Of a stretch of DNA of 14,345 nt, positions 7,143 to 13,254 are shown piece by piece. A model generated the notes under the pieces. It saw only the letters and a list, made by a program, of their open reading frames with translations. It made no database searches and had not been told where the DNA came from. The DNA comes from CBW1002 sp046081905. GTDB lineage: Bacteria; Cyanobacteriota; Cyanobacteriia; PCC-6307; Cyanobiaceae. Both the position numbers and the translations under genes were made by a program. The DNA lies in NCBI GenBank assembly GCA_046081905.1, contig JBJTWS010000157.1, positions 1 through 14,345 of the forward strand, given 5' to 3'. Within the stretch, counting starts at the first letter, position 1, and each line of letters starts with the position of its first letter.

Positions 7143-7692
7143 GCCTCCCCTCACCCTCGTGAGCGGCCCCAGCCGCGGCGGCAAGAGCCGCTGGGCCGAG
7201 CACCTGGCCGGGCGCACCGGCCTCCGGGTGGTGTATCTGGCCACCGGGCCCAGTCTCCCGGACGACCCGGCCTGGCAGGAACGCCTCGCGAGGCACCGCC
7301 GCCGCCGCCCCCCCAGCTGGGAATGCCTCGAGGTGGGGGCTGCCCTGGCGGCAGCCCTGGAGCCCCTGGGCGAAGACCGCGTGGCCCTGGTGGATTCCCT
7401 GGGCACCTGGGTGGCCGCTGGCCTCGAGTGCGACGAGGCCGCCTGGCAGGAGGCCTGCGATGCCCTGCTGAAGGCGATCGAGGGCTGCCGTGCGCCCCTG
7501 ATCCTGGTCTGCGAGTCCGTGGGCTGGGGCGTGGTGCCCGCCACGGCGTTGGGGGGGCTCTTCCGCGATCGGCTGGGTCGGCTGGAGCAGCGGCTGATGG
7601 AGCGGGCGCAGGCGGCCTGGCTGGTGGTGGCGGGTCGGGCCCTCGATCTGCTGGCCCTCAGTGCAGCGGTGCCCCCCGGCGCCGAGGACTGA
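7132..7692 (+). CDS. cobU: Adenosylcobinamide kinase / adenosylcobinamide-phosphate guanylyltransferase
   Basis: This protein has 186 residues. CobU/CobP phosphorylates adenosylcobinamide and then transfers GMP to give adenosylcobinamide-GDP, a late step of nucleotide-loop assembly in corrinoid (B12 or pseudo-B12) synthesis. Visible motifs are the P-loop SGPSRGGKS (residues 11-19), the RHRRRRPPSWECLE block that follows the LATG strand, the Walker B-like ALVDSLGTWVA, and ESVGWGVVP. Length and motif order are standard for the family. The start is GTG at 7132, inside the 3' end of pcxA (11-bp overlap); trmL starts 5 bp after its stop. It is the only corrinoid-synthesis gene seen on this side of the window, but a cobalamin riboswitch and HupE permeases occur near the right end. 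Confidence 0.94.
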   Translation: MAAEPPLTLVSGPSRGGKSRWAEHLAGRTGLRVVYLATGPSLPDDPAWQERLARHRRRRPPSWECLEVGAALAAALEPLGEDRVALVDSLGTWVAAGLECDEAAWQEACDALLKAIEGCRAPLILVCESVGWGVVPATALGGLFRDRLGRLEQRLMERAQAAWLVVAGRALDLLALSAAVPPGAED

Positions 7693-7696
7693 GCCG

Positions 7697-8167
7697 ATGC
7701 CACGGGTCGTGCTGTTTCAGCCCCAGATCCCTCCCAACACCGGGAATGTGGCCCGCACCTGCGCGGCCACGGGTACGGAGCTGCACCTGATCGATCCGCT
7801 CGGCTTCGAGATCAGCGATCGCAAGCTGCGGCGGGCGGGGCTGGATTACTGGGCGTGGGTGCCGCTGCACCGCCACGGGAGCCTCGAGGCCTTTCTGGAG
7901 GAACGGCAGCGGCGGGGTGGACGGCTGCTGGCCCTGAGCAGTCACGCGGAACACTGCTATTCCGATCTTCAGTACCAGTTGGATGACTGGCTGCTGTTTG
8001 GCCGGGAAACGGACGGATTACCGAACTCCCTGCAGGCCCGGGCGGACGCGTGTCTCACGATTCCCATGGCCTGTTCGGTGCAGCGGGGCACTGGTGGGGT
8101 AAGGAGTCTGAACCTTTCGGTGGCGGTTGGGATTGTGTTGTTCGAGGCTCTGCGGCAGCTTCGCTAG
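7697..8167 (+). CDS. trmL: tRNA (cytidine(34)-2'-O)-methyltransferase, SPOUT family
   Basis: This 156-residue SPOUT methyltransferase, by family knowledge, 2'-O-methylates the wobble nucleotide of certain tRNA-Leu species using S-adenosylmethionine. Motif 1 is PQIPPNTGNVARTCAATG near the N-terminus, motif 2 is LLFGRETDGLP, and motif 3 is GVRSLNLSVAVGIVLFEALR. These form the knotted SAM site. The ATG at 7697 is chosen over in-frame codons from 7661, which lie inside cobU; it leaves 4 bases after the cobU stop and gives the usual ~155-residue length. Just before motif 3 the stretch CSVQRGTGG looks a few residues longer than forms I remember; this may be a lineage trait. The last ~70 bases have lower GC, continuing into the intergenic region. 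Confidence 0.92.
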   Translation: MPRVVLFQPQIPPNTGNVARTCAATGTELHLIDPLGFEISDRKLRRAGLDYWAWVPLHRHGSLEAFLEERQRRGGRLLALSSHAEHCYSDLQYQLDDWLLFGRETDGLPNSLQARADACLTIPMACSVQRGTGGVRSLNLSVAVGIVLFEALRQLR

Positions 8168-8170
8168 GGC

Positions 8171-8197
8171 AAGAACCAAGGAATAGAGAGGGTTCTT
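8171..8197 (+). terminator. Possible hairpin after trmL
   Basis: A 7-bp perfect inverted repeat (AAGAACC at 8171-8177, GGTTCTT at 8191-8197, 13-nt loop) starts 3 bases after the trmL stop. No T-run follows, so it is only a weak terminator or RNA-end candidate. The rest of the 153-bp gap to the peptidase gene is relatively AT-rich and probably carries that gene's promoter, but I cannot place one with confidence. Confidence 0.35.
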
Positions 8198-8320
8198 AGG
8201 CTGAGACAGCGGACTTATGTCGCCAAATTTGCTTGCAGCCATAGGTTCTGGGCGCTACTGTCTGCGCGTCCCGGAGATGGTGGCTTCTCTACCGGGGTTT
8301 GTCCGAATGAAATTCCATCC

Positions 8321-9328
8321 ATGAAGCCTTGGTTGTTCCTTATCCCCGCGCTTGCTGCGATTCCCACCGTTGGTGTGATCGCCCGCGCTGATTGGAGTGG
8401 CGATCGTGCCGAAGACGCGTTGATCTCCGCCCTGCCAGCCGCCAGTGCCGACAAGTTGTGGGTGAAGGTCCGCCAGCCGATCTCGATCGAGGAACTCTCC
8501 CGCGACCTGCGGGTCGACGAGACCCGGCTCGCCAAGCTCAACGACGTGGATGAGGACCACGAGTTCGGCAACGGTGACTGGCTGGTGCTTCCCTCCCAGA
8601 GCAGCCGCCAGGCCAAGTTCCTGCTGGCGCTCGACACCAGCGAACTCCGTCGTACGCCCCCTCTCCAGCAGCTTCCCCCGGTCGAGAACGCCGGAGTGGT
8701 GCGCTTCGGCGACACTCTGATCAAGATCGCCCAGCGCTACGGCCTGACCCTGCAAGAGCTGCTGCGGCTCAACCCGGGCCTCGAAACCGCCCGGCTCGTG
8801 GCCGGCAGCCAGGTCCGCCTGGCCCAGTCGGCACCGGGCCGCTCCCGCATGGTGCTGGGCCTCAAGCCCGTGGGCAGTGGCGGCCTCAGCTGGCCTGACC
8901 AGCCGGATCTGGGCCCCGCCCGCCCCTTTGGGAACGGTCAGTCGCTGAGCACCTGGATCTGGCCCACCCAGGGTACCTTCACCTCCGGCTACGGCTGGCG
9001 CTGGGGGCGGATGCACAAGGGCATCGACGTGGCCAACAACGTGGGTACCCCGATCGTGGCCGTCCGTGCTGGCCGGGTCACCACCGCCGGCTGGAACGAC
9101 GGCGGCTACGGCTACCTGGTGGAGATCACCCACGAGGATGGGAGCCGCAGCCTCTACGCCCACAACAGCCGCATCCTGGTCCGCGAGGGCGAGGTGGTGG
9201 AGCAGGGAGCCGTGATCTCCCAGATGGGCAGCACCGGCCGCAGCACCGGTCCGCACCTCCACTTCGAGATCCATCCCGCCGGTGCCGGCGCCGCCAACCC
9301 CCTGCAGTTCCTCCCCCCCCGGGCCTGA
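8321..9328 (+). CDS. LysM + M23 (LytM-type) peptidoglycan endopeptidase
   Basis: This protein has 335 residues. An N-terminal hydrophobic segment (PWLFLIPALAAIPTVGVIA) is probably an export signal or anchor. Two LysM-like regions follow, at ~45-91 (diverged) and ~126-168 (clear: VRFGDTLIKIAQRYGLTLQE, LLRLNPGL). The C-terminal M23 domain carries the zinc ligands H232 and D236 (HKGID), H281 (YAHN) and the HLH motif H312-x-H314 (GPHLHFEIHP), so all catalytic positions appear intact. Such enzymes cut peptide cross-links in the periplasmic cell wall, or act as activators when degenerate; this one looks active. The ATG at 8321 starts the signal directly. It has its own upstream gap and is followed by the tRNA gene, so it is likely monocistronic. 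Confidence 0.92.
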   Translation: MKPWLFLIPALAAIPTVGVIARADWSGDRAEDALISALPAASADKLWVKVRQPISIEELSRDLRVDETRLAKLNDVDEDHEFGNGDWLVLPSQSSRQAKFLLALDTSELRRTPPLQQLPPVENAGVVRFGDTLIKIAQRYGLTLQELLRLNPGLETARLVAGSQVRLAQSAPGRSRMVLGLKPVGSGGLSWPDQPDLGPARPFGNGQSLSTWIWPTQGTFTSGYGWRWGRMHKGIDVANNVGTPIVAVRAGRVTTAGWNDGGYGYLVEITHEDGSRSLYAHNSRILVREGEVVEQGAVISQMGSTGRSTGPHLHFEIHPAGAGAANPLQFLPPRA

Positions 9329-9363
9329 GCCCGGAGGATTCAAGGGGCCGGAACCCCATCCTC

Positions 9364-9369
9364 TACACT
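9364..9369 (+). promoter_or_regulatory. Possible -10 element of the tRNA gene
   Basis: TACACT lies 13 bases before the first tRNA nucleotide, a plausible -10 hexamer. No good -35 box is visible at 17-19 bp (best TTCAAG at 9339). Tentative. Confidence 0.35.
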
Positions 9370-9382
9370 CCTGGGGTCGCGC

Positions 9383-9456
9383 GGCTCGGTAGCTCAGCTG
9401 GTTAGAGCGTGGGATTCATAACCCCAAGGTCGGGAGTTCAAGTCTCCCCCGAGCCA
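9383..9456 (+). tRNA. tRNA-Met (anticodon CAU, elongator type)
   Basis: A 74-nt cloverleaf is readable: acceptor GGCTCGG paired with CCGAGCC, D stem GCTC/GAGC, anticodon loop TTCATAA, T arm GGGAG/CTCCC with TTCAAGT, and discriminator A at 9456. CCA is not encoded. The D arm starts normally and there is no initiator-type mismatch at the acceptor end, so this is an elongator Met tRNA or, less likely, the CAU-reading Ile2 tRNA modified by TilS. The anticodon stem TGGGA/CCCCA has an A-C mismatch at the loop-closing pair (31:39). An intrinsic terminator follows, then a palindrome and an integrase gene, suggesting use as an integration site. Confidence 0.93.
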
Positions 9457-9466
9457 TCTGCTTGTT

Positions 9467-9488
9467 CCCCTGCAATCAGGGGCTTTTT
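9467..9488 (+). terminator. Intrinsic terminator after the tRNA gene
   Basis: The stem CCCCTG/CAGGGG with a CAAT loop is followed by CTTTTTGCTTT. It sits 10 bases after the tRNA 3' end, so it probably ends the tRNA transcript. Confidence 0.88.
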
Positions 9489-9552
9489 GCTTTCTGGGAC
9501 TGGGTTTTGAGGAATTCCACACCTGAGACCAGGATGTCCCAGTTGTAGCCGG

Positions 9553-9570
9553 TTGGAGCCCCTTGGAGCC
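9553..9570 (+). repeat. Short direct repeat TTGGAGCC x2 beside the palindrome
   Basis: TTGGAGCC occurs at 9553-9560 and 9563-9570, a 10-bp period or one helical turn, directly before the large palindrome. It could be an arm-type or accessory protein-binding site; function unknown. Confidence 0.6.
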
Positions 9571-9572
9571 AT

Positions 9573-9596
9573 TGGTTGTGAACCTGTTCACAACCA
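9573..9596. promoter_or_regulatory. 24-bp perfect palindrome with a CRP-type core (TGTGA-N6-TCACA)
   Basis: The 11-bp arms TGGTTGTGAAC and GTTCACAACCA flank a 2-bp centre (CT). The inner part reads TGTGA-ACCTGT-TCACA, the consensus of CRP-family regulators (SYCRP1 in Synechocystis recognises this class). Its centre is ~60 bp before the integrase TTG start and ~128 bp after the tRNA end. It is either an operator for the integrase gene or a recombinase/repressor site; the match to a second site at 11635-11654 favours a CRP-family regulator. Confidence 0.65.
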
Positions 9597-9644
9597 GTTC
9601 CGGCCGCTTCGGGGAATACTCCTGCGAGCCGCCAGGTCCGCCCT

Positions 9645-10958
9645 TTGCCGTCTCGCCGATCCCATCGCGTCGATGTCTGGGACCACTGCGCCCGCGAGCT
9701 GGTGGCCCGACGGTGCCGCTTTCGCCTCCGCCGGTATGACCGCAGCCAGTTCCTCTACGTACGCGAGCTGGTGCGGGGGGTCCAGGTCCGGGAGTTCTCC
9801 CTGGCCCCGCTCCAGCACCGCCGCGAGGAGCACGTGGAGCGGGCCCGCGATCTCTGTCTGGAGGGGCATCGCAAGGGCCAGTGGCCCGAGCCCCTTGCGG
9901 CCCGAGGCCGGGGATCGCTCGTCAGCTGGAAGGCCCTGGTCCAGGCCTGCATCGACGATATCGAGCTGAGGATCTGCAAGGAGGGCAGCCGCGTCCACGC
10001 CATCAACGACCTGAAGCTGCGGGTTGCCCGGTTCCGCGACCCCGCCGATCCGCAACGGCTGCTGAGCTGGGCCATGGAGGTGAACCCCCTCACCCACCTG
10101 AAGCGCTTCAATCGACGGATCGAGACCATTTCCCAGATCCACCGCAGCGGCCTTATGGACCTGACGGCCGTGCTGCAGCAGCTGCGCGGCATGAGGCCCA
10201 AGGGCGCCGCCGAGAAGATCCGGAAGGCCTCCTCGATGCGGGTGCGGGTCATCCCCTCGGATGCCGACCTGGAGCACTGGCTGGATCGGCTCGAGCCTTT
10301 TCACCAGTGGGTGTTCGCCTGCATCGCCGTGTTCGGCCTTCGGCCCCACGAGCTCTGGCACGCCGAAGGCATCGACGAGCGGGGCTGGATCACCATCCCC
10401 GGCGACATGAAGACCAAGACCAGCGAGCACTTCGCCCAGGCGGTTCCAGACGCCTGGCTGGAGCGCTACCAGCTGCGGCAGAACTGGGATCTCTTCCACA
10501 GCCAGCTCAACGCCCGCTGGACGGTGCGCTTCGCGGAGATCTCGGGCGTGCGGATCGCCGTGAACAACGTTGCCGTGTCCAACGCCCTCTACAAGGAGTT
10601 TCAGCACAGGGGTCTCCAGAAGCTCTGGGCGCCGCGGGCCGAGGGTGCGGGCATGGACTGGGTCCGGCCCTATGACCTGCGCCATGCCTACGCGATCCGC
10701 TGTGCCACCTCGGCGGAATGCTCCGAATCCTTCGACGACGACATGGCGTCCTGGATGGGGCATGGTCTCGAGATCCACCGCCGCATCTACCTGCGCTGGA
10801 TGTCGGCCAGCCGCAAGAAGGAAGCCCTGCAGCGCCGCCGCATCGGCGGTCTATCCCTGGCCGTAGCCGAGCCACGGCCGCTGGCGGCGCTGCCCGATGA
10901 CATCACCCCGGAGCTGCTCGAGATGGCCCGCAGGCTCAGGGCTGCCGGGATCGCCTGA
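9645..10958 (+). CDS. Tyrosine recombinase / site-specific integrase
   Basis: This 437-residue protein has the tyrosine-recombinase catalytic layout in its C-terminal half: Arg I in VFGLRPHEL (about residue 230), a Lys in GDMKTKTSEH, the box RPYDLRHAYAIR with Arg II, GH in WMGHGLEIH, and the nucleophile Tyr in RRIYLRWM. The usual first His of the HxxR box is Tyr here (YDLR), a replacement I believe occurs in other cyanobacterial integrases. The N-terminal ~190 residues are helical and probably hold the arm- and core-binding domains. The start is uncertain: the frame is open back to a TGA at 9579 with no ATG, and TTG at 9645 is the first usable start; a GTG about 20 codons in is an alternative. 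It lies next to the tRNA-Met gene, as in genomic-island integrases. Confidence 0.88.
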   Translation: MPSRRSHRVDVWDHCARELVARRCRFRLRRYDRSQFLYVRELVRGVQVREFSLAPLQHRREEHVERARDLCLEGHRKGQWPEPLAARGRGSLVSWKALVQACIDDIELRICKEGSRVHAINDLKLRVARFRDPADPQRLLSWAMEVNPLTHLKRFNRRIETISQIHRSGLMDLTAVLQQLRGMRPKGAAEKIRKASSMRVRVIPSDADLEHWLDRLEPFHQWVFACIAVFGLRPHELWHAEGIDERGWITIPGDMKTKTSEHFAQAVPDAWLERYQLRQNWDLFHSQLNARWTVRFAEISGVRIAVNNVAVSNALYKEFQHRGLQKLWAPRAEGAGMDWVRPYDLRHAYAIRCATSAECSESFDDDMASWMGHGLEIHRRIYLRWMSASRKKEALQRRRIGGLSLAVAEPRPLAALPDDITPELLEMARRLRAAGIA

Positions 10959-10980
10959 GTTGCGGGCGCCATGAGGAGGC

Positions 10981-11298
10981 TCAGTATTCGGAATCCCACA
11001 GTCCCAGCCGCTCCAGCCAGGCGTCGACCATCAGCGGATCCCAGCCGTGGTGGAGCTCCAGGGCATCGCCGATGCCGATCAGCGCCTCGGCGGCGGCCGG
11101 GTCGTAGTGGCCCCGCCTCTGGGCCGCGACTTGCAGGCCTTGGGCGAGCTGGAGGAGTTGGAGTTCCCCTAGCAGGCCCCGCTGCTCACTGAGGGCCTGG
11201 CTGTGGCCTTCCAGGCCGCTCAGTTGGGGCTTGGAGCCCCCTTGCGGCCGTGAGGAGTTTGGCCAGAGGCGGGAGAGCAGATGCTGGAGAAGCCGCAT
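10981..11298 (-). CDS. Hypothetical protein, 105 residues
   Basis: I do not recognise this protein. From the ATG at 11298 it reads as a soluble, mostly helical protein. It has a short amphipathic N-terminus (MRLLQHLLSRLW), a Gln/Leu-rich middle with coiled-coil character (GLLGELQLLQLAQGLQ), and an acidic/aromatic C-terminus (DPLMVDAWLERLGLWDSEY). No signal peptide, membrane segment or catalytic motif is apparent. The open frame extends upstream to 11385, but that N-terminal extension is low in hydrophobic pattern and overlaps the neighbouring small gene, so the shorter start is preferred. It is convergent with the integrase, with 22 bp between stops. It could be integrated cargo or host DNA. 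Confidence 0.5.
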   Translation of the reverse strand: MRLLQHLLSRLWPNSSRPQGGSKPQLSGLEGHSQALSEQRGLLGELQLLQLAQGLQVAAQRRGHYDPAAAEALIGIGDALELHHGWDPLMVDAWLERLGLWDSEY

Positions 11299-11350
11299 GG
11301 GATTCAGTCTCGGGACTTCCGAGGGTTCCGGCCCTGGGCGGTCACTCTTT

Positions 11351-11551
11351 TCAGACGCCGTCGTCCGGCACACCGCGACGAGCAACCACCGGCTCCCCTT
11401 CCAGTTCTTCCTGGGCCGGGGGTGCGGGCTGGGCCTGTTGCACTTCGGCCATCCAGCCCCCCAGGGGCACCTGGGCGGCGCCGGCGGGGAAGGGCGTGAG
11501 CAGGGCGGCGAGGCCGAGGGCGGTGGCGGTGAGGACAGGGAGGAGGTTCAT
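11351..11551 (-). CDS. Small secreted protein, 66 residues
   Basis: The ATG at 11551 opens a reading frame whose N-terminus is a textbook signal peptide: MNLLPVLTATALGLAALLTP, then a probable cleavage at AGA-AQ near residue 26. The mature part is ~40 residues, rich in Ala, Gln, Pro, Glu and Val, without cysteines. A longer start at 11629 would put the signal internal, so it is rejected. I recognise no family. No good Shine-Dalgarno is visible. A perfect CRP-type palindrome is centred ~93 bp upstream of the ATG, in the gap to the MNT gene, so the gene may be transcribed separately and regulated. The signal peptide is the main support for it being real. Confidence 0.5.
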   Translation of the reverse strand: MNLLPVLTATALGLAALLTPFPAGAAQVPLGGWMAEVQQAQPAPPAQEELEGEPVVARRGVPDDGV

Positions 11552-11634
11552 GGTCGTCCAGGTCGAGGGGGGGGCCGTTGTTCCTCCAGAGTCGATGCGG
11601 CCGAGCGCACAGGCCGTGAGCCGGCGCAAGCGGA

Positions 11635-11654
11635 GCTGTGATCTTGCTCACAGC
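11635..11654. promoter_or_regulatory. CRP-type palindrome GCTGTGA-N6-TCACAGC
   Basis: Perfect 7-bp arms with a 6-bp spacer (TCTTGC) include the CRP-family consensus TGTGA-N6-TCACA. It is intergenic, between the MNT stop (11712) and the small secreted-protein start (11551), centred ~93 bp upstream of the latter, a reasonable activator position. It could also form a terminator-like hairpin for the MNT transcript, but no T-run follows on the minus strand. Confidence 0.65.
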
Positions 11655-11711
11655 CACTGGCGGCTGGGGCCGGATCTTTCGGGGAGGTCCAACCCTCCCG
11701 GGTCGCATGGC

Positions 11712-12068
11712 TCAGTCGAGCCAGCGCAGATCGCGCTGCAGCTCCTGGGCCATCCGACTGCCGCCCGCCAGGAGTTCGCTCAGCTCTGCTGGCGTGAACA
11801 CCAGGGCATCGCAGCTGAGGGGGAGCTGCTCGAGCGGCCACTGCCGTAGCCGCTGACGCTGGGGACCTGTGGCCGCCTGATCGATCAGCACGAGATCGAG
11901 ATCGCTGCCCACCGAAGCGGTCCCACGGCCGTAACTCCCGAACACGCCCACCCGCAGCAGGCTGGGATGGGCCTGGCGCTGGTCGCGTGCCCAGGCCTGA
12001 ACCGCTCGCAACACCTGCTCAGGCCGAGGCCATCGCAGAACGGATTGCGTCAACAAGCGCACGGGCAT
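11712..12068 (-). CDS. MNT-type minimal nucleotidyltransferase
   Basis: This protein has ~118 residues from the ATG at 12068. It carries the polymerase-beta-fold signature GVFGSYGRGTASVGSDLDLV: GSxxRG followed by SDLDL with the two metal-binding Asp residues. A third acidic position is likely in LSCDALVF. Such minimal nucleotidyltransferases usually sit beside HEPN genes as MNT-HEPN pairs; in characterised toxin-antitoxin pairs the MNT AMPylates the HEPN toxin. Here the HEPN gene lies directly upstream and overlaps by ~50 bp. Because of a frameshift in HEPN, the same frame stays open to 12428, so as sequenced a 238-residue HEPN(truncated)-MNT fusion (11712-12428) could be made. The exact MNT start is uncertain; TTG codons just after the ATG are also possible. 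Confidence 0.8.
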   Translation of the reverse strand: MPVRLLTQSVLRWPRPEQVLRAVQAWARDQRQAHPSLLRVGVFGSYGRGTASVGSDLDLVLIDQAATGPQRQRLRQWPLEQLPLSCDALVFTPAELSELLAGGSRMAQELQRDLRWLD

Positions 12069-12428
12069 GGTGAAGGGCGTCGTGGCTTTGGAGCCGGCCG
12101 AAGTGGTCGGTGGGGGCGCCTTCCGGCAGGCAATCGCGGGATCGCGGGTTGGGATGTAGAGGGCATCCAGCACCCGAAGGCGATCCTCCAGATCCGAAAC
12201 CTCGGCAGCGAGGGCCTCGGCCACGGCGGGCGGTAGATCGCGGAACGACCGCCCCAGACCATGGCCCCAGCTCTGCTGGCCATGGTGGAGGTGCAGCGCC
12301 TTGAGGGCCTTCTCCCCAGCCTGATGACAGGCGAAACAGGCCCAGTCGTGATGGCCTACACCTGCACTGAGCGCGGCCTGGGCCAGATCGGCCTGCGCCT
12401 GGTGCAACCAATCGGCCGAGCGGTTCAT
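12019..12428 (-). pseudogene. HEPN-domain protein with internal frameshift
   Basis: From the ATG at 12428, frame 1 gives a HEPN N-terminus: MNRSADWLHQAQADLAQA, WACFACHQAGEKALKALHLH, LDALYIPTR. After YIPTRDP the frame leaves the family pattern, but another frame continues it exactly: CLPEGAPTDHF, SHDALHHARALVDAIR, ending at the TGA at 12019. The total span of 410 nt is 2 nt over a multiple of three. The break lies at 12133-12148, where ATCGCGGG is perfectly duplicated. Removing 2 bp, or one 8-bp copy, restores a ~134-136-residue protein; the 2-bp version (TRDPDCLPEG) fits the family pattern TRYPDALPEG better. It may be a true mutation or a sequencing error. No clear Rx4-6H RNase motif is seen. 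Confidence 0.82.
12133..12148. repeat. Perfect 8-bp tandem duplication at the HEPN break
   Basis: ATCGCGGG occurs twice head to tail (12133-12140, 12141-12148). Slippage at such a repeat is a natural cause of the frameshift seen in the HEPN gene. Confidence 0.85.
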
Positions 12429-12565
12429 GAGAAGAGTCTGCTCCCGCGCTCACCCCTGCCACGCTGAACGGACTCGCCCTGGACGGGCTCCTGCAGACCA
12501 CAGGCCAGTGGGGAGCCTGGGCCTGAACCGCCCGCAACACCGCCGTTCCTTGGCACCAAAGCCCG

Positions 12566-12594
12566 GCCTGCCTTTCCACCAAGGAGAGGCAGGC
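12566..12594 (-). terminator. Hairpin downstream of hupE
   Basis: A perfect 8-bp inverted repeat (GCCTGCCT / AGGCAGGC, 13-nt loop) lies 24 bp after the hupE stop in the 189-bp gap before the HEPN gene. Only a short TTT follows on the minus strand, so it is a weak terminator candidate. An overlapping TCCTTGG/CCAAGGA pairing (12547-12585) is also possible. Confidence 0.45.
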
Positions 12595-12617
12595 TGCCCG
12601 CGGTGCGCTTGTTCTCA

Positions 12618-13223
12618 TCAGCGCATCAGCAATCCGATGGGCCCAAGAGCCACCACGCCACCGGCCAGGGCGAGCAGCAGTGCCACACCACGGGTCCAGG
12701 CCACCGGCAGGCGCCGCAGCAGCAGGAAGCTCGCATCGCTTACCAGCACCGAGGCGGAAAAGGCCCCCAGCCACCAGAGGGTGGCGGAATCTTCAGCTGG
12801 CGCCTCCAGGCCATGCAGCATGGCGTGCACCGCCACGGCTGCCGCCACCAGGGCCGCGCAAGCACCCAGATGGGGGCAATGCTTGGAGCGCAGGGTGCGC
12901 AGTACCAGCACCGCCACGGCGGTGATCGCGAGGGCCGCGAGGAACTCCTGGGCCGGGAGGGTGGCTCCCAGCGCTCCGAACACGCCACCAGCGATGGCGC
13001 CGGCCAGGGCCCAGAGGAGCAACTGGGAGGAGATGCAGCTGGCGGCGGCTCCGACGCCAAGCAACAGCAGAAGGTGGTCGGCGCCGCTGATCGGATGGAG
13101 GAAGCCGCTAGCGATGCCGCCGTGGGCGATGCCATGGGCCTGGGCCGGCTGATCGAGCAGCAACGCCAGGGCTGAGGCCGCGCCGAGCAGGGCCAGGGTT
13201 CTGCCCGAAAAGGAGGGGTTCAT
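12618..13223 (-). CDS. hupE: HupE/UreJ-family permease, probable cobalt/nickel uptake
   Basis: This 201-residue protein has a signal peptide cleaved near AQA-HG, so the mature protein starts with His30. It has about six membrane segments and the HupE/UreJ signature: H30GIAH34GG followed by GFLHPISGADHLLLLL, plus a later HAMLHG. Family members transport Ni2+ or Co2+. A cobalamin riboswitch lies directly upstream (13255-13400), with ~30 bp between its 3' box region and the start. This is the arrangement that comparative genomics has used to assign such HupE proteins to cobalt uptake for corrinoid synthesis. It is therefore probably repressed when cobalamin is plentiful. Start ATG at 13223; no strong Shine-Dalgarno is visible. 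Metal specificity is inferred from the riboswitch. Confidence 0.88.
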   Translation of the reverse strand: MNPSFSGRTLALLGAASALALLLDQPAQAHGIAHGGIASGFLHPISGADHLLLLLGVGAAASCISSQLLLWALAGAIAGGVFGALGATLPAQEFLAALAITAVAVLVLRTLRSKHCPHLGACAALVAAAVAVHAMLHGLEAPAEDSATLWWLGAFSASVLVSDASFLLLRRLPVAWTRGVALLLALAGGVVALGPIGLLMR

Positions 13224-13254
13224 CGAGAGATCCGGTCCGCGCCGGTGATGGAGG

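Noticed and set aside
8168..8320. Possible c-di-AMP (ydaO-type) riboswitch upstream of the LysM/M23 peptidase
   Set aside because: Such elements often precede cell-wall hydrolases, but the conserved blocks of that RNA are not present in this gap.
12019..12428. HEPN as an active RNase toxin
   Set aside because: I could not find a convincing Rx4-6H motif in either frame, so toxicity is not claimed.
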